A stretch of DNA of 64,000 bases from Primulina eburnea (Eukaryota; Streptophyta; Magnoliopsida; Lamiales; Gesneriaceae), in NCBI RefSeq assembly GCF_022965805.1, contig NC_133105.1:32182447-32246446 (forward strand), written 5' to 3'. Under the pieces are notes generated by a model. That model searched no databases. It was not told the origin of the DNA and saw only the letters and a program-made list of their open reading frames with translations. This document shows, piece after piece, positions 1 to 10,553 of this stretch. Within the stretch, counting starts at the first letter, position 1, and each line of letters begins with the position of its first letter. A program made the translations under genes and the position numbers.

Positions 1-849
1 TGTTCGACGTGCAAAAGAAAATATTTTATGTTTTTGAGGTATGTTAAATGTCTTGTGACCAATTGTGAATGGGTTTGGAAGCCGGTGAACGTGGGCGGGG
101 ACCTCTCCACCCCGGTAAACCATGACCGGGTTTAGATCAAGATTGGAAAGTGGTAAATCATGACCAGAGACCAATCCCATGACCAGAGACCAATCCACCT
201 GGTAAAGCATGACCGAGGATCTCATGTATGTGTTAGTGGATTTTCCCTGGCAGCCCATTAATGTGATTTAGTCTGATCAGGCACATTTATGTATGGGTCA
301 CTTGTTTTGACACATATCTCTACGCAAAATGATGAAGTTATGTATGTTCAAGTATGTATGATGCAAGTATGTTAATGAAAAGTTTAATGATTATGGCACG
401 TCTAAGATTTTGTTATCACGTTCAAGTTTAAGTATGTACGTTCTACTTTAAGGACGCATGTGGTTTTAATATATATTACTTGCTACTTCCAGTTTATACA
501 TGTTGAGTCTTTAGACTCAGTAGACTTGATCAATGCAGGTGGGGACGAGTATGAGAAGACGAGGGGTGAGGACCAATGAGTCGGCTCGGTCTGCACAGGA
601 GGCTAAACCCGAGGACTGCCCATGTTTTGAGAATTTGTGAATGTTGATTCCAATACTCTATCTTTCACGAGATTGTTTATGTTGTTTAAATGTGTCCCTT
701 TTTGCAAACTTTGGTTGTAATTGTTTCTACTTCGAATATTTTTGGACGAGCAGTTTACTATTATCTCAAATTGAAAGATTATTATTTGTTTAAGAAAATT
801 TTTATATTTCCGCAAATCTTAAAATAGTTTAAAAGTACTGTACTTTACA
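1..849 (+). mobile_element. Element A: 3' part of a gypsy-type 5' LTR (cut by window edge)
   Basis: This is the promoter-distal part of a 5' LTR. It ends in CA and is followed directly by a tRNA-iMet primer-binding site and then a gypsy-type gag, which fixes plus orientation. It carries the dyad GAGTCTTTAGACTC followed by an ATGCAGGTG block, both also present near the 3' end of the E LTRs, so A and E are probably related families. A short direct duplication (ATGACCAGAGACCAATCC) lies near position 160-200. The LTR start is outside the window, so length and TSD cannot be read. Confidence 0.8.
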
Positions 850-850
850 G

Positions 851-863
851 TTGGTATCAGAGC
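851..863 (+). other. Primer-binding site of element A
   Basis: TTGGTATCAGAGC lies one base after the LTR end. It matches the 3' end of plant initiator-Met tRNA and is the site where minus-strand DNA synthesis would be primed. Confidence 0.9.
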
Positions 864-1081
864 GATGTTCTAGTAAAGGGTTATGTATATTCCAGTTGCG
901 AGAATCTCACGAAGTCACACCTCAAGTTTGTAAGTTTTAAACTTTTAAATTATATCATGTAGTAAGCATCAAGTCATGACTTTAGACGTACAGGTTTTAA
1001 TTTCAAATTACGTGCATCTTATGATATGGATATTATGTTCATGCAAGTTGGGTTTACATGTTGGGTAACTTTTGGAACAGT

Positions 1082-1445
1082 ATGTCTCCCAGACGTAGGA
1101 TTGTGCGTGAAGAAGGCGATGAGAATAGAGAAGCCCAGGATGGGGAGAGGGACACTCCTCCTCGTCCATCGCCAGATATGCAAGCTCATATGATTGCAGG
1201 AATGACTTAGTTCTTCACACAATTTGCGGGGAATAATGCTGCAGTGGATACAGGGGTGAGGCTCAGACCAGAGGCAGTTTGTGAGAGGTTTAGGTGGATG
1301 GATCCGAAGGAATTCTTGGGGACTACTGACCCGATGATAGCTGAAGGATTTATTAAGTCCATCAATGTAATTTTTTTGTTTATGGAGCTGCAGAATGCAG
1401 ACAAGGTCAGGTGTGCCACATTCGTTCTGACAGGAGATGCCAGAC
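1082..1445 (+). pseudogene. Element A: N-terminal gag fragment
   Basis: The frame starts MSPRRRIVREE and continues to a retrotransposon-gag core (RFRWMDPKEFLGTT, then MIAEGFIKSI and KVRCATFVLTGDAR). This is the conserved N-terminal half of Ty3/gypsy Gag, the structural capsid protein. An in-frame TAG at 1208-1210 interrupts it, at a place where a Gln codon CAG is expected, so a C-to-T change is likely. The frame is the same on both sides of the stop. It ends abruptly at the conserved GDAR block because element B inserted there. The remainder of the gene is not in the window. Confidence 0.8.
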
Positions 1446-1575
1446 TGTAATGCCCGATATTCATATCATGTTAATCTGAGATTATTGATTATGAATTGAT
1501 GTGATTATAGAAGGATCATTCTGAGGCACGATTCGAGATAGCGTGTGATATGTGATGTGCCAGTACAAAACACCT

Positions 1576-1781
1576 TGTGCATATGCGCGACACTAATGCG
1601 CGCATATGCGCAAGGCAGGCAGAAAACCTCGCGCATATGCGCGGAGATAGGACGCGCACATGCGCGGGCATGGCAGTGGACCTCTCTTCGCTCATATGCG
1701 CGAGTACTTGAATGTTTTATGCGCGGATACCAGTAGGTCTCGCGCATATGCGCCGAGGGAGGTCGCACATATGAGCGAGAC
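1576..1781 (+). repeat. Cluster of GCGCATATGCGC dyads in U3 of element B
   Basis: About seven full copies and one half copy of a perfect 12-bp palindrome (GCGCATATGCGC, with variants such as CGCACATGCGCG) are spaced irregularly over about 205 bp. The cluster lies 130-335 bp from the LTR start and ends about 45 bp before a TATA box. The spacers are unrelated to each other, so this is not a simple tandem repeat. Confidence 0.85.
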
Positions 1782-1826
1782 GTGATGAATAAAGAATAAG
1801 CCACCCATTCATTGCCATGCAATTTG

Positions 1827-1836
1827 ATATATATAT
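1827..1836 (+). promoter_or_regulatory. Probable TATA box of the B LTR
   Basis: An alternating ATATATATAT run flanked by GC-richer sequence lies directly downstream of the dyad cluster. Its position in the LTR corresponds to TATA boxes of D and K. No start site can be proven from sequence alone. Confidence 0.5.
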
Positions 1837-2735
1837 TGCCATTTCTTCATTATGTTCAGAAGAATAAAATCGAGAAATCCTCCAGAACTCCCTTAAAACT
1901 TCAATTTTTCTTAGAATTTGATTTTGCAAGATCCGTCTATCAGAATTTGAATCCGAACACAGTTCTGAGATCCTATCGTCAACATCTACAAAAGGACGTA
2001 AGTTTTATTGATTTCTGCTATGATTTGAAAATATAATATTGAAGGAATCAGATATGATTAATATATGGTGTTCTTAGATATTAGACATCGTATAATCGAA
2101 ACCGAATTGAAGAACAGATACGTAGATACGACTAGAGTTAGATTCGACTCGAGTTTCCCTAAACCACATACTAGTTTGTTATTGTTTTAATACCTTTTTA
2201 ATATTTGAATGAATATGCTTATTCTATTGATTTATAGAAAAGTAGAGAATATAAGATAGATATCGAGAAAGAGTCATAGGCGGATGTGCCTAGTCTTTGG
2301 CGGAGGTTCCAAGACACTGGATTTTCGGTTTATATCGATGTTGCTTAGGAGTAGATCGACTTCTATTGCTGAGATTCGATATAGTATGCCAACATCCGGG
2401 AACCGGGATCCCTAGACTAGACGAGATCAGGGTCGAGTCAGAGATATGAGTTAGATTTACAGTTTTATATCATTTCATTTTTTCAGATTTGATACGTGTT
2501 GTGGATAACTATTATATGCTTTTGTATATGTTTTTATATGATTGCATGTACACATGGTTTATACTGGGAATATAATATTCTCACCGGAGTTATGCGGCTG
2601 TTGTTGTGTTTGTATGTGTGCATGACAACAGGTGGGACATGATCAGGGTCGAGAAGAGGAAGAGAGATCAAAATTTAGCGTGGAGATTCGGACCCAGAAG
2701 TATAATAGGTTTCATTACTTGATGTATAGTTATTG

Positions 2736-2972
2736 TGTAACGACCCATTACAGGCCCAGTGGACCGCCCATAAGGCCCACTGCCCCGATCGACCCAAGGC
2801 TATCCCGATCTTGGGCTCCCTCTATGGGGCCTTTTCCCTCACGGGCTTTCCATAGGCGTCGTACGGGTTACTCATAGAACTCCTCCAGCCCATGAACTGG
2901 AGTCTGTGCCTTACCAGGATCGAACCTAAGACCACATGGATATATAGGTACTTAGCACAATCCTGGTACCAA
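2736..2972 (-). mobile_element. SINE-like element, copy a (inverted)
   Basis: This is the reverse complement of copy b with only a few differences (two substitutions and a one-base indel seen). On the minus strand it carries the B-box-like GGTTCGATCC. Its 5' end is slightly truncated at GGTACCAAT, where it meets copy b. Together with copy b it makes a near-perfect inverted repeat with a loop of about 12 bases. Confidence 0.6.
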
Positions 2973-2976
2973 TAGT

Positions 2977-3219
2977 AGCTCAATTGGTACCAGGATTGTG
3001 CTAAGTACCTATATATCCATGTGGTCTTAGGTTCGATCCTGGGAAGGCACAGACTCCAGTTCATGGGCTGGAGGAGTTCTATGAGTAACCCGTACGACGC
3101 CTATGGAAAGCCCGTGAGGGAAAAGGCCCCATAGAGGGAGCCCAAGATCGGGATAGCCTTGGGTCGATCGGGGCAGTGGGCCGTATGGGCGGTCCACTGG
3201 CCTGTAATGGGTCGTTACA
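2977..3219 (+). mobile_element. SINE-like element, copy b
   Basis: The head reads AGCTCAATTGG, resembling a pol III A box, followed about 45 bp later by GGTTCGATCC, a good B box. The rest is a 170-bp GC-rich body ending GGGTCGTTACA. This A/B-box layout is the hallmark of tRNA-derived SINEs. No clear poly(A) tail or TSD is seen, so the family call is tentative. It lies inside the LTR of element B and would be carried in its transcript. Confidence 0.6.
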
Positions 3220-3223
3220 ATAA

Positions 3224-3467
3224 AGCTCAATTGGTACCAGGATTGTGCTAAGTACCTATATATCCATGTGGTCTTAGGTTCGATCCTGGGAAGGCACAGA
3301 CTCCAGTTCATGGGCTGGAGGAGTTCTATGATTAACCCGTACGACGCCTATGGAAAGCCCGTGAGGGAAAATGCCCCATAGAGGGAGCCCAAGATCGGGA
3401 TAGCCTTGGGTCAATCGGGGCAGTGGGCAGTATGGGCGGTCCACTGGGCCTGTAATGGGTCGTTACA
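3224..3467 (+). mobile_element. SINE-like element, copy c
   Basis: A direct repeat of copy b, separated by the 4-base spacer ATAA. It differs from b at a handful of positions, including GATTAACCCG for GAGTAACCCG, and has one extra G near the end. The head-to-tail arrangement with an inverted copy upstream suggests local duplication rather than three separate insertions. Confidence 0.6.
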
Positions 3468-3642
3468 ATAAAATAGTCAGAGATTGCATGCAATTAGTTG
3501 ATCAACGACCATAGGCTTATATCCCTCAGATTTGTCGATTTATATCGATGGGATACGAGCACCACAGACAGAGTTACTATATAGATATCAATCCACCAGA
3601 GTAAAGAGAAATACCATCTCATTGTTATGCTATTGTTATGAT

Positions 3643-3647
3643 ATTCA
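3643..3647. repeat. Left target-site duplication (ATTCA) of the solo LTR
   Basis: ATTCA flanks the solo copia LTR on both sides (the other copy is 5804-5808). The B LTR reads through across one copy. Confidence 0.85.
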
Positions 3648-5803
3648 TGTAAGCGGACCGGTTACGGTGGCCGGAAGCGCAACGGAAGTTTGAAATCTAA
3701 AATTTTTAGCTTAAAATTTCGGCCACCCCATTTCCTTGTGCAACAAATACAAAAACACACAAAATGACATTCATAGGGTGTAAGAAAGTGTACCTATCAA
3801 CATCTTGAGGTTGATGTATGGCTCCAACTAAGATTTAAAAACCTTAGCTCTTGAATGGAAGAAGATCTACAAGCTTTCCTTCCTTTCCTTCAAAATTAGG
3901 CCCACCACTAACTAGGAAGATCCCCTCATATTTTGCACTAGAAAAACATGAGGATTTTTCAAAGAGAAGTGTGTGTTTTCTCCAACAAATTGAAGAACAC
4001 AAAAAGAAAAAAAATATGGAGAGAATATGCAAGAAGTTTCGGCCAAGTGCATTGCTAGAATGGGGAAGGAAGACTAGTCTTGGATGTCCAAAAAGCAAAA
4101 AGCAAAAACACCTTTTTGCATGCCATGCCTTGATATCCCAAAAAGTAGTCTCCAACTCTTGACCTCCCATGCATGCATATTATATAATATGGTTTTTTAA
4201 TCAAATTAAAATCCTTGGACTAAATTTAATTATCTCAAACATATTTGAGACTAATTAAACATTACTTGAATTTACCCAAGTCCCACTAGTTAAATAATTA
4301 TTTTAATTGAGCTCTACAAGACTCAATATTATTTAATTAATTCAACACTTGAATTAATTTAATTATTTGGACTCTACTAGGTCCACTAGTGTTTAATTAA
4401 TTCAACACTTGAATTAATTTATTTAGTCCATAATAATGTTTATGAAAATCACAATTTTCAATTACATTATTCACTTGGCCAAATTTTAATTTAGGAACAC
4501 TTCCATAAATCAAAATTTACATTTCTCTCATAGAAGTCATACTTCTATTTTTTTTTTCTTACACTTATAAACTCATTTATAAGTCGTTCAACACTTTGAA
4601 CTATTTTCTCCATTATAGAAGTCATACTTCTAATTTTCCTTACGCTTATAAACTCCTTTATAAGCCGTTCAACACATTGAACTATTTTTTACTTCTCAAC
4701 GGGATCTAGAAAGCTAGTACTTGTGTGGCCCTCAATGGTTCATTGATACAACTAGCCGTGGGTTCACATCACCATGTGATTCGGACTAAACATGTCCTTA
4801 TACGAGCATACCCCAATTGCTCCATTCTTATTTATCAACACCTTGATAATAAGAACGTCAGAACTCAAGTCTGATAGTACCCAACCAATCATGTTAAACG
4901 CCTAGCAGCATCGCTTACATGATTCCCTAGGTATCAAATGATAGTGCCTGCAAGAACCATTCAATTATGGTTAGCGTACAGTACGGTCCCTTCAACTCAT
5001 ATATCCCGACCGATTCGACAACCATTGGTTTATCGAGAGTTGTCAATGAATCGATACTATGTGTCATGTTGTAGTTGCATCAATGGTGTAATCTATGAAA
5101 CCCCTTTCATAATTACAACCATACTCTGGCCAGAGATTTCAACCTACATACACATGATAACACATAGGATATCCATACCCGAAGGTAAGCGGTGAATCCC
5201 CGACTACAATGCATCGACTCCTATGTGTTTCGACAGAACACCCAACCTTGCCACCTGATGACCCCATGAGAGTCGGTAAACAAGTCAAAGTGTAATTCTA
5301 GCACATAGAGTCTCAATGTTGTCCCGGGTCATAAGGACTAATTCTGTACAACCATAAACCAGGACTTTTCCACTCGATAAGTGAGAACCACTTGGAAAGT
5401 CCTTTTATGGAGGGTTGTTCAGTGCACTCTACAAGGAGCACCTATCTGCATGTTCGGACATCACAATGTCCCCTACCAATGAAACATGGTACTCACATCG
5501 CAGATACTAGTCTCTAACTCGAGCGGCCTATATCCTTCTTAGTGGCGGCTGAATCGACTAGGAACCGTTTAGAATATACAGTATTACAAATATGAGTTTC
5601 ATGATACTCATCATATGAGCATCTCATATTCTTTCTACTATTTGTATATTCAAGGGCTTTATCTATGCAACTAGCATGGGTATACAGATAAAGATTTGCC
5701 AAAATAATAATTTCAAATATTATTAAAATAAAGACTGCTTATACATAGAGTTTCATTGTGAACACTCGGCCAACACTTGGCTCGACGGGCACCTACTCTA
5801 ACA
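3648..5803 (-). mobile_element. Solo LTR of an Angela-like copia element (family of G)
   Basis: On the minus strand it begins TGTTAGAGTAGGTG and runs 2156 bp, the same length as the LTRs of element G and clearly homologous throughout, including the CGAGCCAAGTGTTGG block. No interior or second LTR adjoins it, and a 5-bp TSD flanks it, so an intact element has been reduced by LTR-LTR recombination. Small open frames inside it are not conserved genes. Confidence 0.9.
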
Positions 5804-5808
5804 ATTCA
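5804..5808. repeat. Right target-site duplication (ATTCA) of the solo LTR
   Basis: Exact match to 3643-3647. Confidence 0.85.
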
Positions 5809-6378
5809 TATTTCAGAGTTTATGGTATTTAATGTTTTAAAGCCATGTTTTACAGAGTATGCTATGTACATTGTTATGTAAGAGTTCCACTTGCTGAGTT
5901 TTATACTCATTTCAGTTATTTTCATGTGATGCAGATAAGAGCGACGGACCAAGACGTTGACGGTGGATTGGAGTCATATGCATACGAAGTTGGAAGGATG
6001 AAGGATTATTTTGCAAGTATTTTTGGACATGATCATAGGAATGATAGTTTGTATTTTTGTGTTATCATTTAAATGATCATGTATTTACTTTTAAGGATTT
6101 TATGGAAATGTATTTTGAAACATCCTTCCATTTTGTAAGAAAATTTTATTCCGCTGTGTTATTTATTAAATTGGGTCGAGGTGTCATAGATTGAACCATA
6201 GTTTGACTTTAATGTATTTGTACAAGACTTGTACTTTTATGTTGATGTTTATAACAGATTGATTCTATTATGTTCCGCACTTGTATTTAAAAAAAATTTA
6301 GACCCATGTTATTTAATTGATCCATTTATTCCCAAAGATGATTAAGAAATGAATTAGCGTCCGGGTCCCCACAACATG

Positions 6379-6390
6379 TGGTATTAGAGC
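6379..6390 (+). other. Primer-binding site of element B (mutated)
   Basis: TGGTATTAGAGC differs from the standard TGGTATCAGAGC by one C-to-T change. It follows the LTR end by two bases, as in element D. The intervening sequence up to gag is an untranslated leader with no other feature seen. Confidence 0.85.
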
Positions 6391-6632
6391 AGTAGGTTCC
6401 TTAGATTGAGATAGAAGAGAATGAGCGGGGTAGAATGAGTTTTCTTTCTTTCTTTTTTGTGCTAGCATGATTCCCTGCTTTAATGCATGTTTACCTGAAT
6501 TATCTGATTTGATTTGAAATGTGTATTATATGAGAATGAATCAGAACCGATATTTGATCAAAGGTAAGATGATCAGAAGGGGACTGAGATAGATTAGTCA
6601 GATTTGATTGCTAACCCTTTTGATAATCAGAT

Positions 6633-7007
6633 ATGCCTCCTCGAAGAATCCCAGAACAGGGCAGTACCTCTGCTAATCCGTTGGATGTGACAGCAACACC
6701 GATGGAAACGCTACTAAAGAGCTTTCAGTCGTTTAAACCGCCGACTCTGAAAGGCACTGAGACTTCTGTTGATTGTGAGAGTTGGTTTGATGACATTGAG
6801 ATGTTGTTTGATACGTTGGATTATATTGATGAGTGCCGAGTCAGATTGATTAGGCACTAATTGCATAATGTTGCGAAGAATTGGTGGCTCACGACCAAGA
6901 GAGCGTTGGAGCATCGAGGTACCGTGATTACTTGGAACATCTCTAAGACAGAGTTTTATCAAAGATTTTCCTATTATCGTACAGGAAAGACAAGGGAGCA
7001 GAGTTTG
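6633..7007 (+). pseudogene. Element B: gag, 5' part (split by C)
   Basis: The frame starts MPPRRIPEQGSTS and continues with DVTATPMETLLK and the PPTLKGTE, ESWFDDIEMLF core of Tekay-type Gag; the D element gag is the closest relative in the window. An in-frame TAA at 6858-6860 replaces a Gln codon (C-to-T). Small indels disturb the frame near 6950. The coding sequence stops at GAGTTTG, where element C inserted, and resumes at 19248, giving the conserved KGAEFANLR block across the gap when the TSD copy is removed. Confidence 0.85.
7003..7007. repeat. Left TSD (GTTTG) of element C
   Basis: GTTTG is repeated at 19243-19247. Removing C and one copy restores the B gag frame, which confirms both ends of C. 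Confidence 0.95.
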
Positions 7008-8430
7008 TGAAGGATCGTTTGTGCTAGTGCCTTCGAAGACATCTCACACTCGACAATCTCCAATGAGCTTCAATAGCTCGTGTTCCAAAAATATTAACAC
7101 CGATGAATTAAATCGAGTTTGGTTAAACCAAGCGGAAGAAACTCAAAGTAATCCTTCGTGAAGAATACTGTTATATTAAAAAATATTTGAACATATGTAA
7201 ATTGACTAACTAAAGGAAACTAGATTAGTTTTTGCATTCTTCAGTTCAGTTACCAGTTCAGTTACGGTGACAACTGAACTGACGAATACTCCAACTGATC
7301 AAAACAGTTTGAAAGCAGTAGTTAATCAGTTAAATACACAAGATATGTTTATGGATGTTCAGAGACTTCAAATGCTCCTACGTCACCCCTTCTTCTCCAC
7401 GGATAGGATCCACTAGAAGACTTTGATTTATACAACTACTTGTACAAACCCACTCATCTAGGACTTACCCACTGCCTAAACTGAACTACTAGCTACGATC
7501 AAAGGCAGCACCTTCTAGCCAACACTTCTTTAACGTCTATGTGTCAAAGACTACATACACAAATTTAACGTCTTTGTGCAAGACTGTTTTTGGGTGATGA
7601 GAGTGTTTTTGTGTGTGAGAAATGAAAAAGGTTATTCTCAGACACTGAGAGAAATATGCTTATAATCTAAGCTGACATATTTGTGAAGAGATCCCTCGAC
7701 CGGGCTGAATGCTTCTCTCAAACTGATATAACTTTGAAGCGAGCCCTTCTCTCTTTTTCTTGGGTTATCTTCTTGTTATGTTCTACTGAGTCTTCACTGA
7801 TCTCTTCCGTATATAGGCGGGAAAACTGATCGTACAGTGAGACTCAATTATTGTATCTGTTGCATTTGAATCGGCTTCTTGGACTTTGTGTCTCGACTTT
7901 TAGACTGCCCTTCTGAAGCTTTTTGTCTTTAATGCTCTGATGCAACATCCATTATTGTCCTTTGACTGTATAATGGCTTTGTACCTTCACGTATAGCTGG
8001 AATCCACTTGAAAGAGTTTGTCTTCATCTATAACTAAAGAATTCTAACTGAGGCTTCGAACTGGTCAGTTGAAATGGTCTTTCAGTTTGGTTGGTGAAAT
8101 CAGTTGACTCGTCAGTTGAACTAATTTCACACTTCGTTTAGTTGGACTAATCAGCTGGGTTTCTTCATCAGCTGAACACTACTTCGGTTGGCCAAGCTTC
8201 TGAGGTTTTTCTACTGAATCACCTATCAAGTGGACAATCAACGGGACTGATTAATTAATGTAACCAGATAGACTGATTCATTTTGTGAGATCAGTTGGGT
8301 CTTCAATTTTGCGATGTAAACATCTCGTGAGTGATCCTAGATGCTGCACACTAAGGTAGATCATTAGTAACACAATTAACAAGTTTTGTTATCATCAAAA
8401 TCAAGATTGCGAACTTGACAAGTTCCAACA
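7008..8430 (-). mobile_element. Element C: 3' LTR (left copy, 1423 bp)
   Basis: On the minus strand it starts TGTTGGAACTTGTC and ends CGATCCTTCA, a copia-type LTR. It is followed on the right by a polypurine tract, which marks it as the 3' LTR of a minus-strand element. It is highly similar to 9448-10553 plus 18801-19242. No coding capacity is evident. Confidence 0.9.
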
Positions 8431-8444
8431 ATCTCCCACTTTTT
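8431..8444 (-). other. Polypurine tract of element C
   Basis: On the minus strand AAAAAGTGGGAGAT abuts the LTR start TGTTGG. This is the plus-strand DNA primer site of copia elements. Confidence 0.8.
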
Positions 8445-8907
8445 GATGAATACAAAACTTGAGCAGTTAAGCGCAATATATTCAGTTTAAGAGTTAGTAC
8501 ATTCAAACTGTCGAAAGCTCCCCCTTAAAAACTGAATTAATAAATTTTGAAGACTAAAGAAAAACTCCCCTTTTAAAAATGAATTAGTAGTCAAAAAGGA
8601 TTTAATACAGTACTTTTCAGTTGACTGATAGAGTAGCTAGATTTTAAGCTAAATTTTGTTACAAAGGAAAGATCTCCCTCAGAAACTGAATAAAACCCGT
8701 ATTTGAGAAATATATAAATTGGTCAATTAATCATTCAAGCATCGTAAGCAAGATAACTGAGAAGATCTGTTCAATCCCAACGGAACACAACTGGATAAAC
8801 ATGATGTTTTATTTAAATAAGTTTTGCAAGAATTTACATCTGAGTGTATACATCAGTTGAAAAAGGAAAATTGCCATAGCAATAACATATTTTAAACAAC
8901 ATCGATA

Positions 8908-9081
8908 TCAGTCGGTTTCTGTGACAGAACTGGATATACCATCAGCTAGTTGTCTTGATAGCTTGAATTGCTGCATCAGTTGTGAGTTCCATTTGCTAGA
9001 GAAACGAGTTAAACTGCTTTCGACTTGTCCTCTGTGTTCATCCAACTGGTCGAGCAGACTCTGACTAGGCTCACGTGGAGT
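8908..9081 (-). pseudogene. Residual 3' reading frame in element C (57 codons)
   Basis: A minus-strand open stretch reads TPREPSQSLLDQLDEHRG and later SQLMQQFKLSRQLADG, ending at a TGA. It has no start codon and is cut by a stop upstream. It is hydrophilic with heptad-like leucines and sits just before the 3' LTR. That is the same position as the C-terminal coiled-coil part of the extra ORF in element F. It may be the relic of a similar ORF; sequence identity is not evident. Confidence 0.35.
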
Positions 9082-9430
9082 TCAGCTGGTGATTAAATCA
9101 ACTAACATCCCAACATAGATGAGTTTCTTCTGAAGAACAACTGACTTGGTAGGTTTGCAACTGATATCTTGTTAAGTGAGCAATTTAGCTGTGCATCTTT
9201 GCATATGTTCCTCAGTCCCCTGCAGCCTCATTAAATCCCCTAAGTAAGGAGTCTAAAGAAGTGGCCATAACGAACATTGCAGAACCAATCCTCTCAACTC
9301 TTCACAAAAGAGCGATATATTTCAAATAGTTTTGAAAATTGTATAAAACATTTTTTAAATAGCTTTTAACACTATTTTAAGGTAATACATTTTAAAACAC
9401 AGATTTCTTCATATGTTCTTCTTAGAACAA

Positions 9431-9446
9431 CCTGCTCTGATACCAA
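9431..9446 (-). other. Primer-binding site of element C
   Basis: On the minus strand TTGGTATCAGAGCAGG lies one base after the 5' LTR end. Confidence 0.9.
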
Positions 9447-9447
9447 C

Positions 9448-10553
9448 TGAAGGATCGTTTGTGCTAGTGCCTTCGAAGACATCTCGCAATCGACAATCTC
9501 AAATGAGCTTCAATAGCTCGCGTTCTGAGAATATTAATACCGATGAATTAAATCGAGTTTGGTTAAAACCAAGCGGAAGAAACTCAAAGTAATCCTTCGT
9601 GAAGAATACTGTTATATTAGAAAATATTTTAACTTATGTAAACTGACTAACTAAAGGAAACTAGATTAGTTTTTGCATTCTTCAGTTCAGTTACGGTGAC
9701 AACTGAACTGACGAATATTCCAACTTATCAAAAAAGTTTGAAAGCAGTAGCTAATCAGTTAAATACACAAGATATGTTTATGGATGCTCGAAGACTTCAA
9801 CTGCTCTTACGTCACCCCTTCTATATCCACGAATATGATCCACTAGAAGATTTTGATTTATACAACTACTTGTACAAACCCACTGAGCTAGGACTTAACC
9901 ACTGCCTAAACCGAACTCCTAACTACGACTAAAGGCAGCACCTTCCAGCCAACACTTCTTTAACGTCTATGTGTCAAAGACAACATACACAAGTTTAACG
10001 TCTTTGTGCAAGACTATTTTTGGGTGATGAGATTGTTTGTGTGTGTGAGAACTGAACAAGGTTGTTCTCACACACTGAGGTAAATATGCTTCTAAACTAA
10101 GCTGATATATCTGTGAAGAGATCCCTCGACTAGGCTGAATGCTTCTCTCAAGCTGATATAACTTTGAAGCGTGCCCTTCTCTTTTTTCCTTGGGTTATCT
10201 TCTTGTTATGTTCTATTGAGTCTTCTTTGATCTCTTCCTTATATAGGCGGGATAACTGACCGTACAGTGAGACTCAATTATTGTATCCGTTGCATTTGAA
10301 TCGGCTTCTTGGACTTTGTGTCTCGACTTTTCGACTGCCCTTCTGAAGCGTTTTGTCTTTAATGCTCTGATGCAACGTCCATTATTGTCCTTTGACTGTA
10401 TAATGGCTTTGTACCTTCACGTATAGCTGCAATCCACTTGAAAGAGTTTGTCTTCATCCAGAACTGAAGGATTCTAACTGATGCTTCGAACTGGTCAGTT
10501 GAACAGATCTTTCAGTTGGGCTGGTGAAATCTGTTGACTCGTCAGTGGAACTG
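9448..10553 (-). mobile_element. Element C: 5' LTR, first segment
   Basis: This matches 7008 onward of the left C LTR. It is interrupted by element D and continues at 18801. The last 135 bp (10419-10553) are also present on the far side of D (18801-18935), far more than a 5-bp TSD, so the D insertion site was rearranged. Confidence 0.85.

Larger units (their letters stand above)
1446..6376 (+). mobile_element. Element B: 5' LTR of a Tekay-like gypsy element, with nested insertions
   Basis: The LTR begins TGTAATGCCCG inside A's gag and ends CCCCACAACA two bases before a PBS. It is interrupted by a SINE trio and a solo copia LTR; without them it is about 2.0 kb, close to the 1.94 kb LTR of element D. 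The sequence after the PBS (AGGTTC, then AGATTGAGATAGAA) matches the leader of D, so B and D belong to one lineage although their U3 sequences differ. A dyad-repeat cluster and a TATA box occupy U3. The bases before the start are CAGAC; the matching TSD copy would lie outside the window. Confidence 0.8.
8431..9447 (-). mobile_element. Element C: non-autonomous interior (about 1 kb)
   Basis: The interior has a PBS at one end and a PPT at the other but no gag, protease, integrase or reverse transcriptase. It must therefore depend on proteins of another copia element. The only coding trace is a short coiled-coil-like fragment near the 3' end. The leader next to the PBS (TCAGAGCAGG) resembles that of the SIRE-like element F, suggesting C is a deletion derivative of a related copia. 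Confidence 0.8.

Noticed and set aside
1576..1781. CRISPR-like look of the regularly recurring GCGCATATGCGC motif
   Set aside because: Spacing is irregular, repeats are 12 bp, and the setting is a plant LTR.
2977..3060. tRNA gene suggested by A and B boxes
   Set aside because: No cloverleaf, anticodon arm or acceptor stem can be drawn; it is one part of a repeated 240-bp unit, so a SINE head.
1446..3467. The possibility that B's LTR is really two different LTRs joined at the SINE trio
   Set aside because: After removing the SINEs and the solo LTR the length (about 2.0 kb) and the order of features match the D LTR, and the end meets a proper PBS.
3844..4170. Open frames of about 100 codons on both strands in the solo LTR
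   Set aside because: Overlapping frames on both strands inside an LTR, broken in the two G LTRs; not genes.
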